Below, one piece after another: positions 49,345 through 61,617 of a stretch of 64,000 nucleotides of DNA. The translations under genes were made by a program, and so were the position numbers. Position 1 is the first letter of the stretch. Each line of letters opens with the position of its first letter. The stretch covers positions 310,001 through 374,000 of the forward strand of contig OW569355.1 in the NCBI GenBank assembly GCA_937625935.1, given 5' to 3'. The notes under the pieces are model-generated. The model had not been told where the DNA came from, made no database searches, and worked only from the letters and a program-made list of their open reading frames with translations. This DNA comes from Tetramitus jugosus (Eukaryota > Heterolobosea > Eutetramitea > Acrasida > Vahlkampfiidae).

Positions 49345-51846
49345 ATGTTTATGCAATGGATTCGACGGTTCACATCTGATACTCATTTGGATGCAAACCA
49401 ACAACAACAACAACAGCAACAACAGCAACAACAAATAGACGAAGAAGATGTCGATGTCAATGCAGATGACATTCTGAGTAAAAGTAGTAGTAGCAGTAGT
49501 AGTATGCTCAGTGATAGTGGTGACAATAATAATGACATTAGTGGTATATTGAGTGGTGGTGGTACCAATCATCATCCTCAACATCACACAAGAAAGCAAC
49601 AGAAACAACAACGAAAATCAAATGTGGACGTGGAGCACGAGGTCAATGTCACTGATTCCAGAGGCCGAAATTTTGTTCAATTGACAGACTTTTATGATCC
49701 ACAGTATCAGCAACAGTACACTCAGAATTTGAATCATCCAATGCACAATCAACAACAACAACAGCTTCATCATCATTCACATCACCGTCACTCTTATGGA
49801 TATCACTCTTCAACATCTTCTCCTTCGTTTCAAAACAATAATAATACTCCTGTCATGATGAGAAAATCAAGTAGTGCCATGTCTCTTCCACAACTGCATC
49901 ATCAGCAACATCACTCTTCTGCGACTACGCCACTCTCGGCTCAGACACTTGAGAGACAGAGACCAAGAAGTACTTCGAACACATCGGCTCACTCGGATGA
50001 ATCGACTTCTACTACTACGACTACGACAACAACGACGACTACGACTACTACGACAACAACAACAACAACAAGTGCATCCAATGCTTCATCCAATGCAATC
50101 AATGGAGGTATTAGTTTAGAAGGCGCAAGATTGAAGAGTAATCCATTTACTGAACTCAATGTGTTGAATGAGGATCGAAGCATTCATAAGGATACGGTGA
50201 GAAAAATGGTTCCCTTGTTTGATGAGATGGATTCATTTTATAGCATGTCTATTCCATTGGCTAACCATCATTCGGAGCAGAGTGGGTGCTTGATTGCATC
50301 GGCGAGTGATGATGGATCTATTGCTGTTTGGGACATGGCATACAATCGCCTCGTTTTCAACTGTATAGGGCATCAAAGGCCAGTCACTTGCCTCAAGTGG
50401 CTCAAGTTTAATTCTAATGGTGATGGAGAGAACAAAGCAAAAGAAGAAGAACAATATGACGATGAATCATTGCAATTCTCCAGCCATCGCAATACGAGAT
50501 CCAACAAGAAACATGATAACAACCTGGATCGAACATTTTTGGGCTATTCAGACCACAAAACAAATTTATCATTGAATAGCGTATTAATCAGTGGAAGCAA
50601 CGATAAAACGATCAAAATGTGGAATTTGGCGGACGGTTCATGCCTTCGAACTCTGCAAGGACATTCATCAAGTGTGAGATCAATATGTGTTTTGGATGAA
50701 AATCGATTCTGCTCTGCAGGTAATGACCCCTTTATTCATGTTTGGGACAATAATGGTCAGTTGTTAGGCACGATTGAGCGTAAAGATGACGAGAATATAC
50801 ATCAACTGCTGCCCTTATCAAACAATCGTATAGTCGTGGCGTCTGACAATGCAGAGAGACTGTTATACGTGTATGATACCGAGAACTTTTCACGGATTGA
50901 TGTTGAGCTTTCAGGACATCAAGATTCAATTCAATGTCTCATAAAGATCAATGAGAACGTGTTTGCCAGTGCATCTATCGATGGTGTAATCATGTTGTGG
51001 GACAGCAAGAATCTTCAATCCTTGCGCACAATAGATGAATCGATTCACAAAAACTTGCCTGAGAATGATGAGTCATCCCATAGCAGAGACAGCGAAGTCA
51101 AAGAAAATGGTAGCGAGTACATGGATGTTTTGGATGCCAGTCGGTCTCCACTTCGCTATGTGAGCCACATGAGTGTAATTAATGTACGATATCTGTGTGT
51201 TGCTATAGGAAAGGGTATCTGTGTTTTTGATATTGATACTGGTGATTGTGTTTTGCGGATACAAGATGCACACGAAGCTAATGTGGTCAAGGTAATATCT
51301 TTGCACAATGGAAACATCCTCGCCAGTTGCTCCGAAGATACTGTGATAAAGATATGGAATACATACAATAGGTTCCCGGTTGCTCCATCTTTAGCAACGA
51401 AGGTCCTCAAAGACTCCTCTCCACGAAAGAATTCCTCCTCACATCTAACCAAGAGCGGTCGCAAAAAGAAGGAAAAGACACATCCAGAGTTTTTGGGTGA
51501 ACTCCCATTCCATTCAGCAGTCGTCCATGATATAATACCTTTATCTCCATACTCGTTTGCGACCTGTGGAGCTGATTGTATGATTATAGTCTGGAAAGAC
51601 AACAGAATTGAGAAAAGAATTAGGAGCTTCTATGCCTTCAAATACCAGGGTCTCTGTTCACACAAGACACGGAACGTTCAAAAGCATAGTAGCAGTGGAA
51701 ATCAACGCTCACCTCCAGCATCACCCAGATATATTGCGCCATTCACTGTGGGTGGAGAGCCATGTCTTGAATCAAAAAAGATTCCTTCTGGTCGTACGGT
51801 TGTCAACTTGCAAAACATCAGGCCAGTGTCAGAAGAGTCTTACTAA
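49345..51846 (+). CDS. WD40-repeat protein with a long low-complexity N-terminus
   Basis: An 833-residue protein. Residues 1-270 hold a Gln run near 18-30, Ser, His and a Thr run of about 20 near 225-245, encoded by ACT/ACG/ACA repeats. From about 305 there are WD40 repeats: CLIASASDDGSIAVWDM, VLISGSNDKTIKMWNL, NRFCSAGNDPFIHVWDN, NVFASASIDGVIMLWD, NILASCSEDTVIKIWNT, and FATCGADCMIIVWKD. That gives about seven blades, with a variable Ser/Asp insertion at 560-590. This makes one beta-propeller for protein binding, with no catalytic motif. The partner is unknown. Divergent from the FKBP gene, 168 bp between starts. Confidence 0.85.
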   Translation: MFMQWIRRFTSDTHLDANQQQQQQQQQQQQIDEEDVDVNADDILSKSSSSSSSMLSDSGDNNNDISGILSGGGTNHHPQHHTRKQQKQQRKSNVDVEHEVNVTDSRGRNFVQLTDFYDPQYQQQYTQNLNHPMHNQQQQQLHHHSHHRHSYGYHSSTSSPSFQNNNNTPVMMRKSSSAMSLPQLHHQQHHSSATTPLSAQTLERQRPRSTSNTSAHSDESTSTTTTTTTTTTTTTTTTTTTTSASNASSNAINGGISLEGARLKSNPFTELNVLNEDRSIHKDTVRKMVPLFDEMDSFYSMSIPLANHHSEQSGCLIASASDDGSIAVWDMAYNRLVFNCIGHQRPVTCLKWLKFNSNGDGENKAKEEEQYDDESLQFSSHRNTRSNKKHDNNLDRTFLGYSDHKTNLSLNSVLISGSNDKTIKMWNLADGSCLRTLQGHSSSVRSICVLDENRFCSAGNDPFIHVWDNNGQLLGTIERKDDENIHQLLPLSNNRIVVASDNAERLLYVYDTENFSRIDVELSGHQDSIQCLIKINENVFASASIDGVIMLWDSKNLQSLRTIDESIHKNLPENDESSHSRDSEVKENGSEYMDVLDASRSPLRYVSHMSVINVRYLCVAIGKGICVFDIDTGDCVLRIQDAHEANVVKVISLHNGNILASCSEDTVIKIWNTYNRFPVAPSLATKVLKDSSPRKNSSSHLTKSGRKKKEKTHPEFLGELPFHSAVVHDIIPLSPYSFATCGADCMIIVWKDNRIEKRIRSFYAFKYQGLCSHKTRNVQKHSSSGNQRSPPASPRYIAPFTVGGEPCLESKKIPSGRTVVNLQNIRPVSEESY

Positions 51847-51960
51847 AGTTGAATTATTTTGGCGCCCTTTTTCTGACTCTTTTTTCTACGACGAAAAATT
51901 AGCCAAAAGAAAAGCTCAAGTGCGCACGCATGGGCAATGCAACACCATTTGTTGAACAAT

Positions 51961-53302
<1,342 letters not shown>

Positions 53303-53333
53303 AATTGAACACAATAAGTTCATTTTTATGGAA

Positions 53334-54818
53334 TTATACACTTAACTGGAAGGAGTTATGATCAATTATGCTTTGATACTTTTCCAAGACAGGATCAACT
53401 TCCTCTTCTATGAATTCAACAACTTGTTGAGGTGATCTGCCAACGAATTTAGCAGGATCGACCATGGAGTCCAATTGATCCAAAATAGGAGCAAAGTGTT
53501 CTTTGTCATCTCTAATGCGATCCAATAAATCATTGCTCTTTCCTTCTTCTTTGACACCCTTTGCAGCTTCCATTGACATTTGTCTAATGACTTCATGTAA
53601 CTCTTGACGGTCACCACCAGCCTTGACACAAGCCATCAAAATATTTTCAGTTGCCATGAATGGCATCTCCTCCATGACGTGTCTGTGGATCACCTTTGGC
53701 CAAACAACAAGACCATCGATCACATTGTTCACAACATTGAGAATGCCATCAGTGCACAGGAATATCTGGGCAAGTGTTAAACGTCTATTGGCAGAGTCAT
53801 CCAAAGTTCTTTCGAACCATTGATTGGCATGTGTATGGGCAGTGTTATCAACCAGAGATATGACAAATCGACTCAGAGAACAAATTCTCTCACATCTCAT
53901 TGGATTTCTCTTGTAAGCCATAGCACTGGAACCAATCTGATTTCTCTCAAATGGTTCATCAATCTCCTTCAGATTCATCAACAAACGAATATCGCATGCC
54001 ATCTTGTGTGCAGAATGAGAGATTTGTGAAACAGCAGAACAAACCTGATAATCAATCTTTCTAGTGTATGTCTGACCAGAGACACCCACACTTCGCTCGA
54101 ATCCCATCTTCTCAGTGATCAATCGATTCAATTGCTTCACTTTTTCGTGATCTCCATTGAATAGCTCCAAGAAGGATGCTTGCGTACCAGTAGTTCCTCT
54201 CTCTCCTCTCGCTGGCAATCGATCCAACTGATACGTAATGGCCTCAAAATCGTACAAAAAGTCCTGAAGCCACAAGCAAGCTCTCTTTCCGACCGTAGTC
54301 AACTGAGCTGCCTGATAATGTGTGAAACCAAGCGTAGCAAGCTCACGATTCTCCAATGAAAACTTGCGCAACAAACTCAACGTCTTCAACAACTTTTTCT
54401 GCAACAATTGCATGCCTTGTTTCATCTGAATGAGATCCGTGTTGTCACCCACGTAACAACTAGTTGCACCGAGATGAATAATGGGCTTGGCCAATGGACA
54501 ACAATCACCAAACGAGTGCACATGAGACATGACATCGTGTCTAAACTTTTTTTCATATGCTTCCGCACGCTCAATGTCCTCTGCAGTCACACGTTCAAAT
54601 TTTTTCATTTCAGAGATTTGATCCTGAGTAATCTGACTCAATCCCAACTCCATTTCACTCTCTGCCAGAATGATCCATAGTTTGCGCCATGTGGAGAACT
54701 TGTTGGACGGAGAAAAGATGAAGCTCATTTCTTTGCTTGCATACCTGTTGACAAGTGGATTGTCATACACATTGATCATGTTGTTATTGTCGTCTTGTTG
54801 TTGTTGTTGTTGACTCAT
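53334..54818 (-). CDS. Adenylosuccinate lyase (purine synthesis)
   Basis: From ATG 54818 the product is 494 residues; a second in-frame ATG at 54914 would add 32 residues that do not match the family. After a Gln/Asn start comes NPLVNRYASKEMSFIFSPSNKFSTWRKLW, as in yeast Ade13. HSFGDCCPLAKPIIHLGATSCYVGDN, TSCYVGDNTDLIQ, FTHYQAAQLTTVGKR and GTQASFLELF are followed by the fumarase/lyase signature GSSAMAYKRNPMRCER at about 296. The enzyme cleaves adenylosuccinate and SAICAR, releasing fumarate. All key signatures present. Convergent with the TTLL gene, 31 bp between stops. Confidence 0.96.
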   Translation of the reverse strand: MSQQQQQQDDNNNMINVYDNPLVNRYASKEMSFIFSPSNKFSTWRKLWIILAESEMELGLSQITQDQISEMKKFERVTAEDIERAEAYEKKFRHDVMSHVHSFGDCCPLAKPIIHLGATSCYVGDNTDLIQMKQGMQLLQKKLLKTLSLLRKFSLENRELATLGFTHYQAAQLTTVGKRACLWLQDFLYDFEAITYQLDRLPARGERGTTGTQASFLELFNGDHEKVKQLNRLITEKMGFERSVGVSGQTYTRKIDYQVCSAVSQISHSAHKMACDIRLLMNLKEIDEPFERNQIGSSAMAYKRNPMRCERICSLSRFVISLVDNTAHTHANQWFERTLDDSANRRLTLAQIFLCTDGILNVVNNVIDGLVVWPKVIHRHVMEEMPFMATENILMACVKAGGDRQELHEVIRQMSMEAAKGVKEEGKSNDLLDRIRDDKEHFAPILDQLDSMVDPAKFVGRSPQQVVEFIEEEVDPVLEKYQSIIDHNSFQLSV

Positions 54819-55167
54819 AATGATACGTTCGTTGATGAATGTGGTTCGTTGTTGTTCGTTGTGTGATCGCAAAAGTTGACAGGATTGAATTTTGTCAGCA
54901 AGGTGTCGGGGCATCCAATCAAGTTCCGTCTGATTTTCCTCCTCCAGAGAAAAAAAAAGATCAGTTCTTCTTTTTGTTGTTGTATGAAGGCAAGGTGGGT
55001 GTAAGTATTGGGTTCCACGTTGAGTCCATCCTGCTGCGGGTGGGTGATTCCAGCTGAAACAGACAAAAAGCTCAAAACAACCTCCATCACCTCATCGCTA
55101 ATCATCATCGTATCTCTCCTTGCTTTTGTCGCCTGACATTATCAATTGTGATAAGTACGCACTCCAC
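54819..55167. promoter_or_regulatory. Divergent region between adenylosuccinate lyase and phospholipase D
   Basis: About 350 bp hold the promoters of two divergent genes. Short frames here have poor composition. The upstream lyase ATG at 54914 falls inside. No clear TATA box. Confidence 0.35.
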
Positions 55168-58100
55168 ATGACAATAGGAGACTGGTTTCGCAGGAAATGG
55201 GATCACCATTTTCATCATGAGAGCTCAGTGTTGCGCAAGAAACGATTCCTGGCTTACATGAGAAAAAGAAACTACATGAACAACAAGGAGAATCACAATA
55301 CAGTGATGATACCTCCGCCACCCATAATTGGAAATGCGACTACGACTAGTAAAATTGATGTCTATCTCACAAAGCACATGACAGATCACGACATGATGAT
55401 TCTGTTGCCAAGGACTCACTTTTCTCCCATTGAATTCAAACTATTGAAAGAGTATTTTACGCTCATGAGTGAATCCTTGTTGTTGGACATGGAACAGAGC
55501 AAGTGGTTGTTTTTTGCAGAGAGATATAAGCGCAGTGGTGCAGAGTATGCGCAGTACGTGCCCTTTTCGAACGAGGATGAATTTGTGTTGGCACGTATTT
55601 TTAATGCAGTGAATTTGGATCGCGATGGCTACATTTCATTTGCAGAGTTTGTTCAAGCGTTGAGTGTGGCGATACATGGTACGTTTGAGGAGAAGGCTCA
55701 ATTCTCGTTTCGGATATATGATGCGAATCAGGATGGAAGAATTTCGAGACAGGAGATGATCACCTATGTGACACAGTTGCACAGGTTGGGTATTTTGAAG
55801 ATTAGTAGTCGATTGCAGAGAAAACAGACGAGAGGAGATAAGGAGCAGCAACAGCTGGAACGAATGGCGAGTCACAACTCCATGAGTCAATTTAAAGAAA
55901 ATTTGCCAAAGACAGTGTTTGGAGTAGGAGAGCTGGAATTGCAACACGAGATGGCGCCTGATAAGTATCCCATAGCAACAGGTATCCGTAGCCAACAACA
56001 AACGCCACAAAGCGACGCCCAACAAGTCAATTACTCTGATGCTCCATTTGTGCATGTACCGAGCAGAGAGAGTGGAGTGATACCAGTTGCGACAACATCT
56101 CAACTCTCAATACCTGCATCAGCATATCTAAACGAAGAGGTGATTGTGGCTACTGGTATCGATCTATCTCTTTTAGGCGAACCTCAAGTGACGGGCCAAG
56201 AGATTGAAACGCCCAGGATCAACAATAACCTAACTACAGAATCAGATATATCGGACAATAGCTTCATTATTCCAGATATTGAAGAAATTGTGTGTTCAGT
56301 TTCCGAATTTTTCGACGATCGCGAAGAACTAACGTATGAAGATTATTTACGAAAATCAATTGAATACAATTATTTGGTAGAGGGATTAGGTGTCTATGAT
56401 TATGTGTTCTATCCATTTTGGAAAACGATTCATGACTTTCTCTCTGGTCCAGATCCTAAGAGTAAACAGGGTCTGCTTCAAACTGAAGATGAAACCATAT
56501 ACTTTGCTCAGATTAAGGATGGATACTTTTATCTCAAAGATACTGTGACTCAGGAGACCATACAGACAGTTTCACTATCTTCTGTGACTCAGGTATCCTC
56601 TCCGGGTAAGAACAGTTTTTCAATATGCTCCAAACGAAGATGGATACGATATTATTGTCCAATAGGGGACGATGTTCAAGCTTGGATTTTTTGTATAATG
56701 CTCTATTTGATTTCCGAGAAGGACAACAGATTTGATTCATTTGCTCCCGTCAGACCAAATGTTCATGCATATCCGCTCGTCGATGGTGAAGAGGCATATG
56801 AGGCAATCGCTCACGCCATGCTGCAAGCCAAGGATCACATTTATATTACTGGTTGGTGCGTTTCGCCTCACATTTTCCTAGTGCGCAATCGAGATGTCAA
56901 AAATTTGGTCTCCTACCGATTAGACAATATTCTTCAGACAGTAGCCAAGAGAGGTGTCATGATATATTGCATATTGTGGCACGAAACTACCCTCGCTGGA
57001 ATGAATTTGAATACTGTATTGACTCATAAGCTTCTACAATCTCTCCATCCGAATATTCATGTGATCTTACATCCTCCTTCAACGCCATTCATGTGGACGC
57101 ACCACCAAAAGAGTGTTATTGTGGACGATGTTGTTGGATTTTGTGGAGGTCTTGATCTTGCATGGGGGCGATACGATAACTCCAATCATACCCTGATAGA
57201 TAACAATCAATTGATGATGACATGGCCAGGTAATGACTATTACAATGGAGCTGTTAACAGATGTGTAGTCTGCAAGAACAAAACTGACTCTTTTCGTGAT
57301 GGATTTGATAGAGATCGATATCCAAGACTTCCATGGCACGATATTCACTGTGTTGTGACAGGAGCATTAGCACGCGATTTAGCCAGTAACTTCATTGGGC
57401 GTTGGAATCATCACAACTTATCTCCGTTGACATTGAAAATTGGTAACGACGAAGAAGAAATTTTAAGTTTGAGAGGGGGATTGACTGATAACACCAATCG
57501 GTTAAAACTCTATCATTCTTATCTGCCCTCGTGGATCAATCTGGTCAATGTGAAAGGACAGGTCATCAGATCCATTAGCTCCTGGAGTGGTTCGATGAGA
57601 ACGGAGCAGAGTATCCATAATGGATTCATTCGCTTGATACAACAGGCGCAATACTATATCTACATTGAGGTATGTTTGACTTTTGAATATGGGTTTGAAT
57701 GTTAGTTTCAAATAGATCCTAATCCCACTTAATTCAGAATCAATATTTCTGCTCGCATACGGAACTAAGTCACAAGAACCAAAATCTGGTTGCAGCAGCT
57801 TTGATTGAGCGCATCAGCAAAGCAATTACAAATAATGAAGTATTTCGAGTGTATGTTGTGATTCCCATGCATCCTGACGGTGACCCCTTGGACTCCAGCA
57901 TTCAACAAATTATCAAGTATCAGAATAGGACAATACGTGGCATCTATGACGCACTCACATCTCAGCATCCCGATTCCAATCCAGAAAATTACATTTCGTT
58001 CTTCTCTCTGTGCAATTATGGTTATCTCAATGGAATTGCTCACTATAACCAAATTTATGTTCATTCTAAATTGATGATTATCGATGATAAAATAACCATG

Positions 58101-58796
58101 ATTGGATCTGCAAACATTAACGACCGGAGCTTGAATGGTGATAGAGATAGCGAGATTGCTGTTGTGATAGAAGATAATGAGAACACCCAAACGATAATAA
58201 ATGGCAGGATTAGAAGAACTGGAAAATTTGCAAAGAATCTAAGAAAGAAACTATGGAGAGAACACACTGGTTGGAACCCTAAAGAGACAGAGGACAAGAG
58301 ACTGCAGACAAACAATCCAGCTGTTAACCCTGTAGAATCAATCAACCGAGCTCCCATGAGTCCTACAACACTTCGGAACTTTATTCACGGATCTATCATA
58401 CATAACAAACCATCTATGAAGGAACGAATACAGAATCAACGACGGATGATCGGACAGAATGTGAACGAAGCTCTGCTCAAGGATCCAGTATCGGATGTTG
58501 TCTACAACTCGTTTCGAAGGAGAGCAGCAAAGAACACTCGAATTTATGAGCAGGTGTTTGCTCACTATCCAGGCGAGAAACATCCAACCATTGCAGACTA
58601 TAAAAGAGCTCTCGAGCTATTCGACGAAACTGTCGTTGCGAATCAGAGAGGGGAGACAATACCCATTAATTTAAATGAGCAACTTTTGCCTAATATTAAG
58701 GGGCATTTGGTGGAATACCCTCTGTTATGGCTTAACCAGGATCCTTTCAAGAAGGACATAAAATTGAAGGTACTCGATACGAGTGTCTTCTATTAA
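55168..58796 (+). CDS. Phospholipase D with EF-hands and a PH-like domain, two exons
   Basis: Exons 55168-57669 and 57738-58796 join to 1186 residues (donor GTATGT, acceptor TTCAG). Two EF-hands lie at about 150-165 (VNLDRDGYISFAEFVQAL) and 184-199 (YDANQDGRISRQEMITYV), each with Asp at loop positions 1 and 3. A PH-like fold follows at about 447-515. HKD1 is THHQKSVIVDDVVGFCGGLD at about 645; HKD2 is VHSKLMIIDDKITMIGSANIN at about 941, with NDRSLNGDRDSEIAV. Both His-Lys-Asp sets are intact, so it should hydrolyse phosphatidylcholine to phosphatidic acid. Calcium sensing through the EF-hands is inferred. A Gln/Ser-rich linker separates the domains. Confidence 0.9.
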
Positions 58797-58822
58797 GGAA
58801 CCAACATAAAGCTGATCACGCT

Positions 58823-60286
58823 CTACACACCAGATATTTTTCGTTCAAGTGATTCAACTCTCTTCAACAAGCTTGCAACTCGCTCTGAATCTGGATGATC
58901 AAGAGATTTCAGTTCTGGTCTTACTTCATATATGGCCCGAACAACGCTTGCAGCACTGTTTAGTTTTATGTTCACTTCACTTTCTGTTGTAGATTCCTCG
59001 GCCCAATCGAGATCTTGTGTCACACGATCCAAGACACGGTCCAGGAAATTTGAATATAGTACAGTTCGAGCTCGAAGCATTAAATCAGCGACCTTCAGAT
59101 TATAATCTCGCTTGAATTGAATAAATTCACTCTCATCCTTAAATTCATTTTGTTCATCGTTCACTTGCTCCAATGCATGCTCCATCGAGCACACGATATA
59201 TTCTGGTTCAGAATTCAAAATCTGCTCGGATGCTTCTAACGCATATGTGAAATCACCCATAAATTGCTGCAACTTTCTTTGTGTCAGTTTCGTTTGCATC
59301 TCACTACAAAGAACTTGAATTCTCTCTTCACTGTCACTCAGAAACAATTGCAATTCATCTATTGAAAAGTAATTCTGGACAATATTCTTCATCATACGAA
59401 TGGCTCTCTTGTAGTCTCGTAAAATTTTTGTAATCTCGTCTACATAATCACTAGAGCTACTATCTGTATCGCTCTCTATCCGCTGATAGATTGCTTGTGT
59501 CATGTTTCTCACATTCTGAATCTGTAATCGATCAATTGCTAAAATGACTCTCTGTTGCTTGTCGTTCATATCAGTAGCCTCGAAGGTAAAATAAGAGAAA
59601 CTATCGATATTGCCGAATGAAAGATCCTGATCAGATTGATCCTGCACTGTTGCTCCAGTGTTCCATGGTGGCCATAACTTTGTCAATAGTTCCCATGTCT
59701 CATTCTTTCTGTTCCTATACTTGATATCACTCTCACGGCATGGTTGTTTCGCTAAACTTTTGGCCTGCATCAACGCTTTGATCCACTCGCACCTTTGATC
59801 CTCAGACTCTGCTCTCAGATACAGTGTATAGTACTTGTTGCTCATGGGTTTTTGGTAAATGATTGCAAAATCATAAGAACAGCCCTCGTTCGTGCAATCC
59901 TCTGGTACACGATCTGCTATGGACCCAAACTCACCATCATCATCATCGTGTCCTTCCAGCTTCAATGAAAATTCTTCCTTAGTTCTGGCCAGAATACCAA
60001 TCGAATAGACATGAAACATGTCAATGGCACCTTGAGCTCCATCTTGTTGTTGCTGTTGCTTATGATAAGTGAGACAACAAGAGTCATCTTCAGTCATGTG
60101 CTTCAACAGAAAGTGACGATTTCTCCAGGACTTGAAATGTGAGCCTTGCTTGGTCAAGTGACCCAGTTTGAGAAATTGGACCTTGGAAGATGTGGTTGTT
60201 GTTGTTGTTGTTGTTGTTGGCTTCTGTTGACTGTTGTTGCTGTTATCCAACAACGTTGTTGTGCCTTTCCACACCAACCAATTCAT
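58823..60286 (-). CDS. PH-domain protein with a helical C-terminus
   Basis: 487 residues from ATG 60286; the longer frame begins at GTG. A Thr run and Gln run frame the PH domain: FLKLGHLTKQGSHFKSWRNRHFLL at about 38-60, and NKYYTLYLRAESEDQRCEWIKALMQA at about 150-175 with the conserved Trp. The insert between strands contains acidic repeats (GHDDDDGEF). The remaining 290 residues are mostly helical with no catalytic motif. It probably binds phosphoinositides. It is convergent with the phospholipase D gene, 26 bp apart, but no functional link is shown. Confidence 0.78.
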   Translation of the reverse strand: MNWLVWKGTTTLLDNSNNSQQKPTTTTTTTTTSSKVQFLKLGHLTKQGSHFKSWRNRHFLLKHMTEDDSCCLTYHKQQQQQDGAQGAIDMFHVYSIGILARTKEEFSLKLEGHDDDDGEFGSIADRVPEDCTNEGCSYDFAIIYQKPMSNKYYTLYLRAESEDQRCEWIKALMQAKSLAKQPCRESDIKYRNRKNETWELLTKLWPPWNTGATVQDQSDQDLSFGNIDSFSYFTFEATDMNDKQQRVILAIDRLQIQNVRNMTQAIYQRIESDTDSSSSDYVDEITKILRDYKRAIRMMKNIVQNYFSIDELQLFLSDSEERIQVLCSEMQTKLTQRKLQQFMGDFTYALEASEQILNSEPEYIVCSMEHALEQVNDEQNEFKDESEFIQFKRDYNLKVADLMLRARTVLYSNFLDRVLDRVTQDLDWAEESTTESEVNIKLNSAASVVRAIYEVRPELKSLDHPDSERVASLLKRVESLERKISGV

Positions 60287-60397
60287 TTTTTTTTCTCTGA
60301 TGCTGCACACGTTCCCAGGGAGGGAACAAAACAGCCAACATCAAGCTCACACGACCAACCAAAAAGCAAACTCCACTCACAACAACAACAAAAGACA

Positions 60398-61270
60398 ATG
60401 TCATCGCCATCGCCATCGTCAGACGTCAACCACGAAAACGAACACCAAACAAGAGTATTGTGTCTCCATGGCTGGCTCCAATCCAAGCAACGCTTCACTG
60501 AAAAGACTGGTGGTTTCCGCAAGAATGTGCGCAAGTATGGAATGGCACTAGAGTACATTGATGCACCCATTGTCGTAGATGCCTCTACTCTGGAACAGCA
60601 CAACATTCGTCCTCCAACAACTCCAACAACAACGAATGCAACCAAGCAAGAGCTACAACCAGATCCCTATCGTTCGTGGATTCACACAACTTCGAAGGAT
60701 TTCTCCGACTATCAGTTCTGGAAGGAAAGTGTAAAGTATGTGTTGCAATACATGAAAGACAATGGACCATTCCATGGATTGTTGGGCTTTTCGCAAGGTT
60801 GTCTCATTGTTCAACTGATTTGTGTCCTAGTGAAATGGGAGGACATTATGAAAGAACATGGGAGCAGTAATCCGGAAGACCTTCAAGTATTGAATGAGCT
60901 GCACCAAGAATTGACAAAAGAAGATTTGTTGCCTGATCTCTCAGTTTTTCAGTTTGCCATCTTCTCTGGAGGTTTCTTGCCAAATGATTTGCAATTGAAG
61001 CGAATTACGCGTCGTGTTCGAGTGCCACAATTTAACTCGTTGCACATTATTGGTGAGTTGGATCAAGTGATTGAACCACAGAGAAGTGAAGAGCTAGTGG
61101 GTCTCTTTGCAACCAGTGATGGTGATGAATCTAGTGGAAGTGGATCACTTGTGCATAAGCATGTTCATAAAGGAGCTCATTTGTTGCCTCACGACAAGGG
61201 CACTGCCACAGCTGTCAATGAATTTATACGAGCTGTAAAGTCTCAACAGCAGCCAAGTAATAAACAATGA
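60398..61270 (+). CDS. FSH1/OVCA2-like serine hydrolase
   Basis: 290 residues from ATG 60398; the frame opens earlier, but the upstream part is a Cys/Trp-rich shadow of the PH gene. The alpha/beta hydrolase core opens with TRVLCLHGWLQSKQRF. The nucleophile Ser is in HGLLGFSQGCLIVQL at about 131, the Asp in IIGELDQVIEP at about 221, and the His in HKGAHLLPHDKG at about 260. FAIFSGGFLPNDL is the family's conserved strand. The full triad is present, so it should hydrolyse an ester or thioester; the physiological substrate of this family is poorly known. Divergent from the PH gene. Confidence 0.9.
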   Translation: MSSPSPSSDVNHENEHQTRVLCLHGWLQSKQRFTEKTGGFRKNVRKYGMALEYIDAPIVVDASTLEQHNIRPPTTPTTTNATKQELQPDPYRSWIHTTSKDFSDYQFWKESVKYVLQYMKDNGPFHGLLGFSQGCLIVQLICVLVKWEDIMKEHGSSNPEDLQVLNELHQELTKEDLLPDLSVFQFAIFSGGFLPNDLQLKRITRRVRVPQFNSLHIIGELDQVIEPQRSEELVGLFATSDGDESSGSGSLVHKHVHKGAHLLPHDKGTATAVNEFIRAVKSQQQPSNKQ

Positions 61271-61478
61271 TTTAAACTATTCATTAAGGTGTTGTATTAG
61301 CTTGTTAAGGAGAAGTATCGAATACAATCAACATTAACTCAGTGAGTTGTTGCAGAAAAAATCCAGCAACATGGTTTAGCACAGAATTCAGCCAGGACAA
61401 TCGGAGCAAATAGATAAGAATTGATTTTCAAGTTGAATGTTGTTATAAAGTTGTTGAATTACGATGATATTTGTGTCA

Positions 61479-61586
61479 GAAAATTGTTTATGAAAAGATT
61501 TAGAAGCACTTTCTGTGGACAATACCTGGACCAGAGTCTTCGTATTCTTCCTTGGAGATCCACATTTGTTGGAAAGTGGACAAGGC
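61479..61586 (-). repeat. Actin 3'-end scar (right, inverted copy)
   Basis: On the minus strand this matches the actin end from CCTTGTCCACTTTCC through the stop and into ATCTTTTCATAAACAATTTTCT. It keeps about 13 bp more of the actin 3' flank than the left scar. The junction with gene X sequence (GGTGCTGTG next to CCTTGTCC) is the same in both units. Confidence 0.9.
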
Positions 61587-61617
61587 ACAGCACCGAATGC
61601 CTCAATAAAAGACGTAT

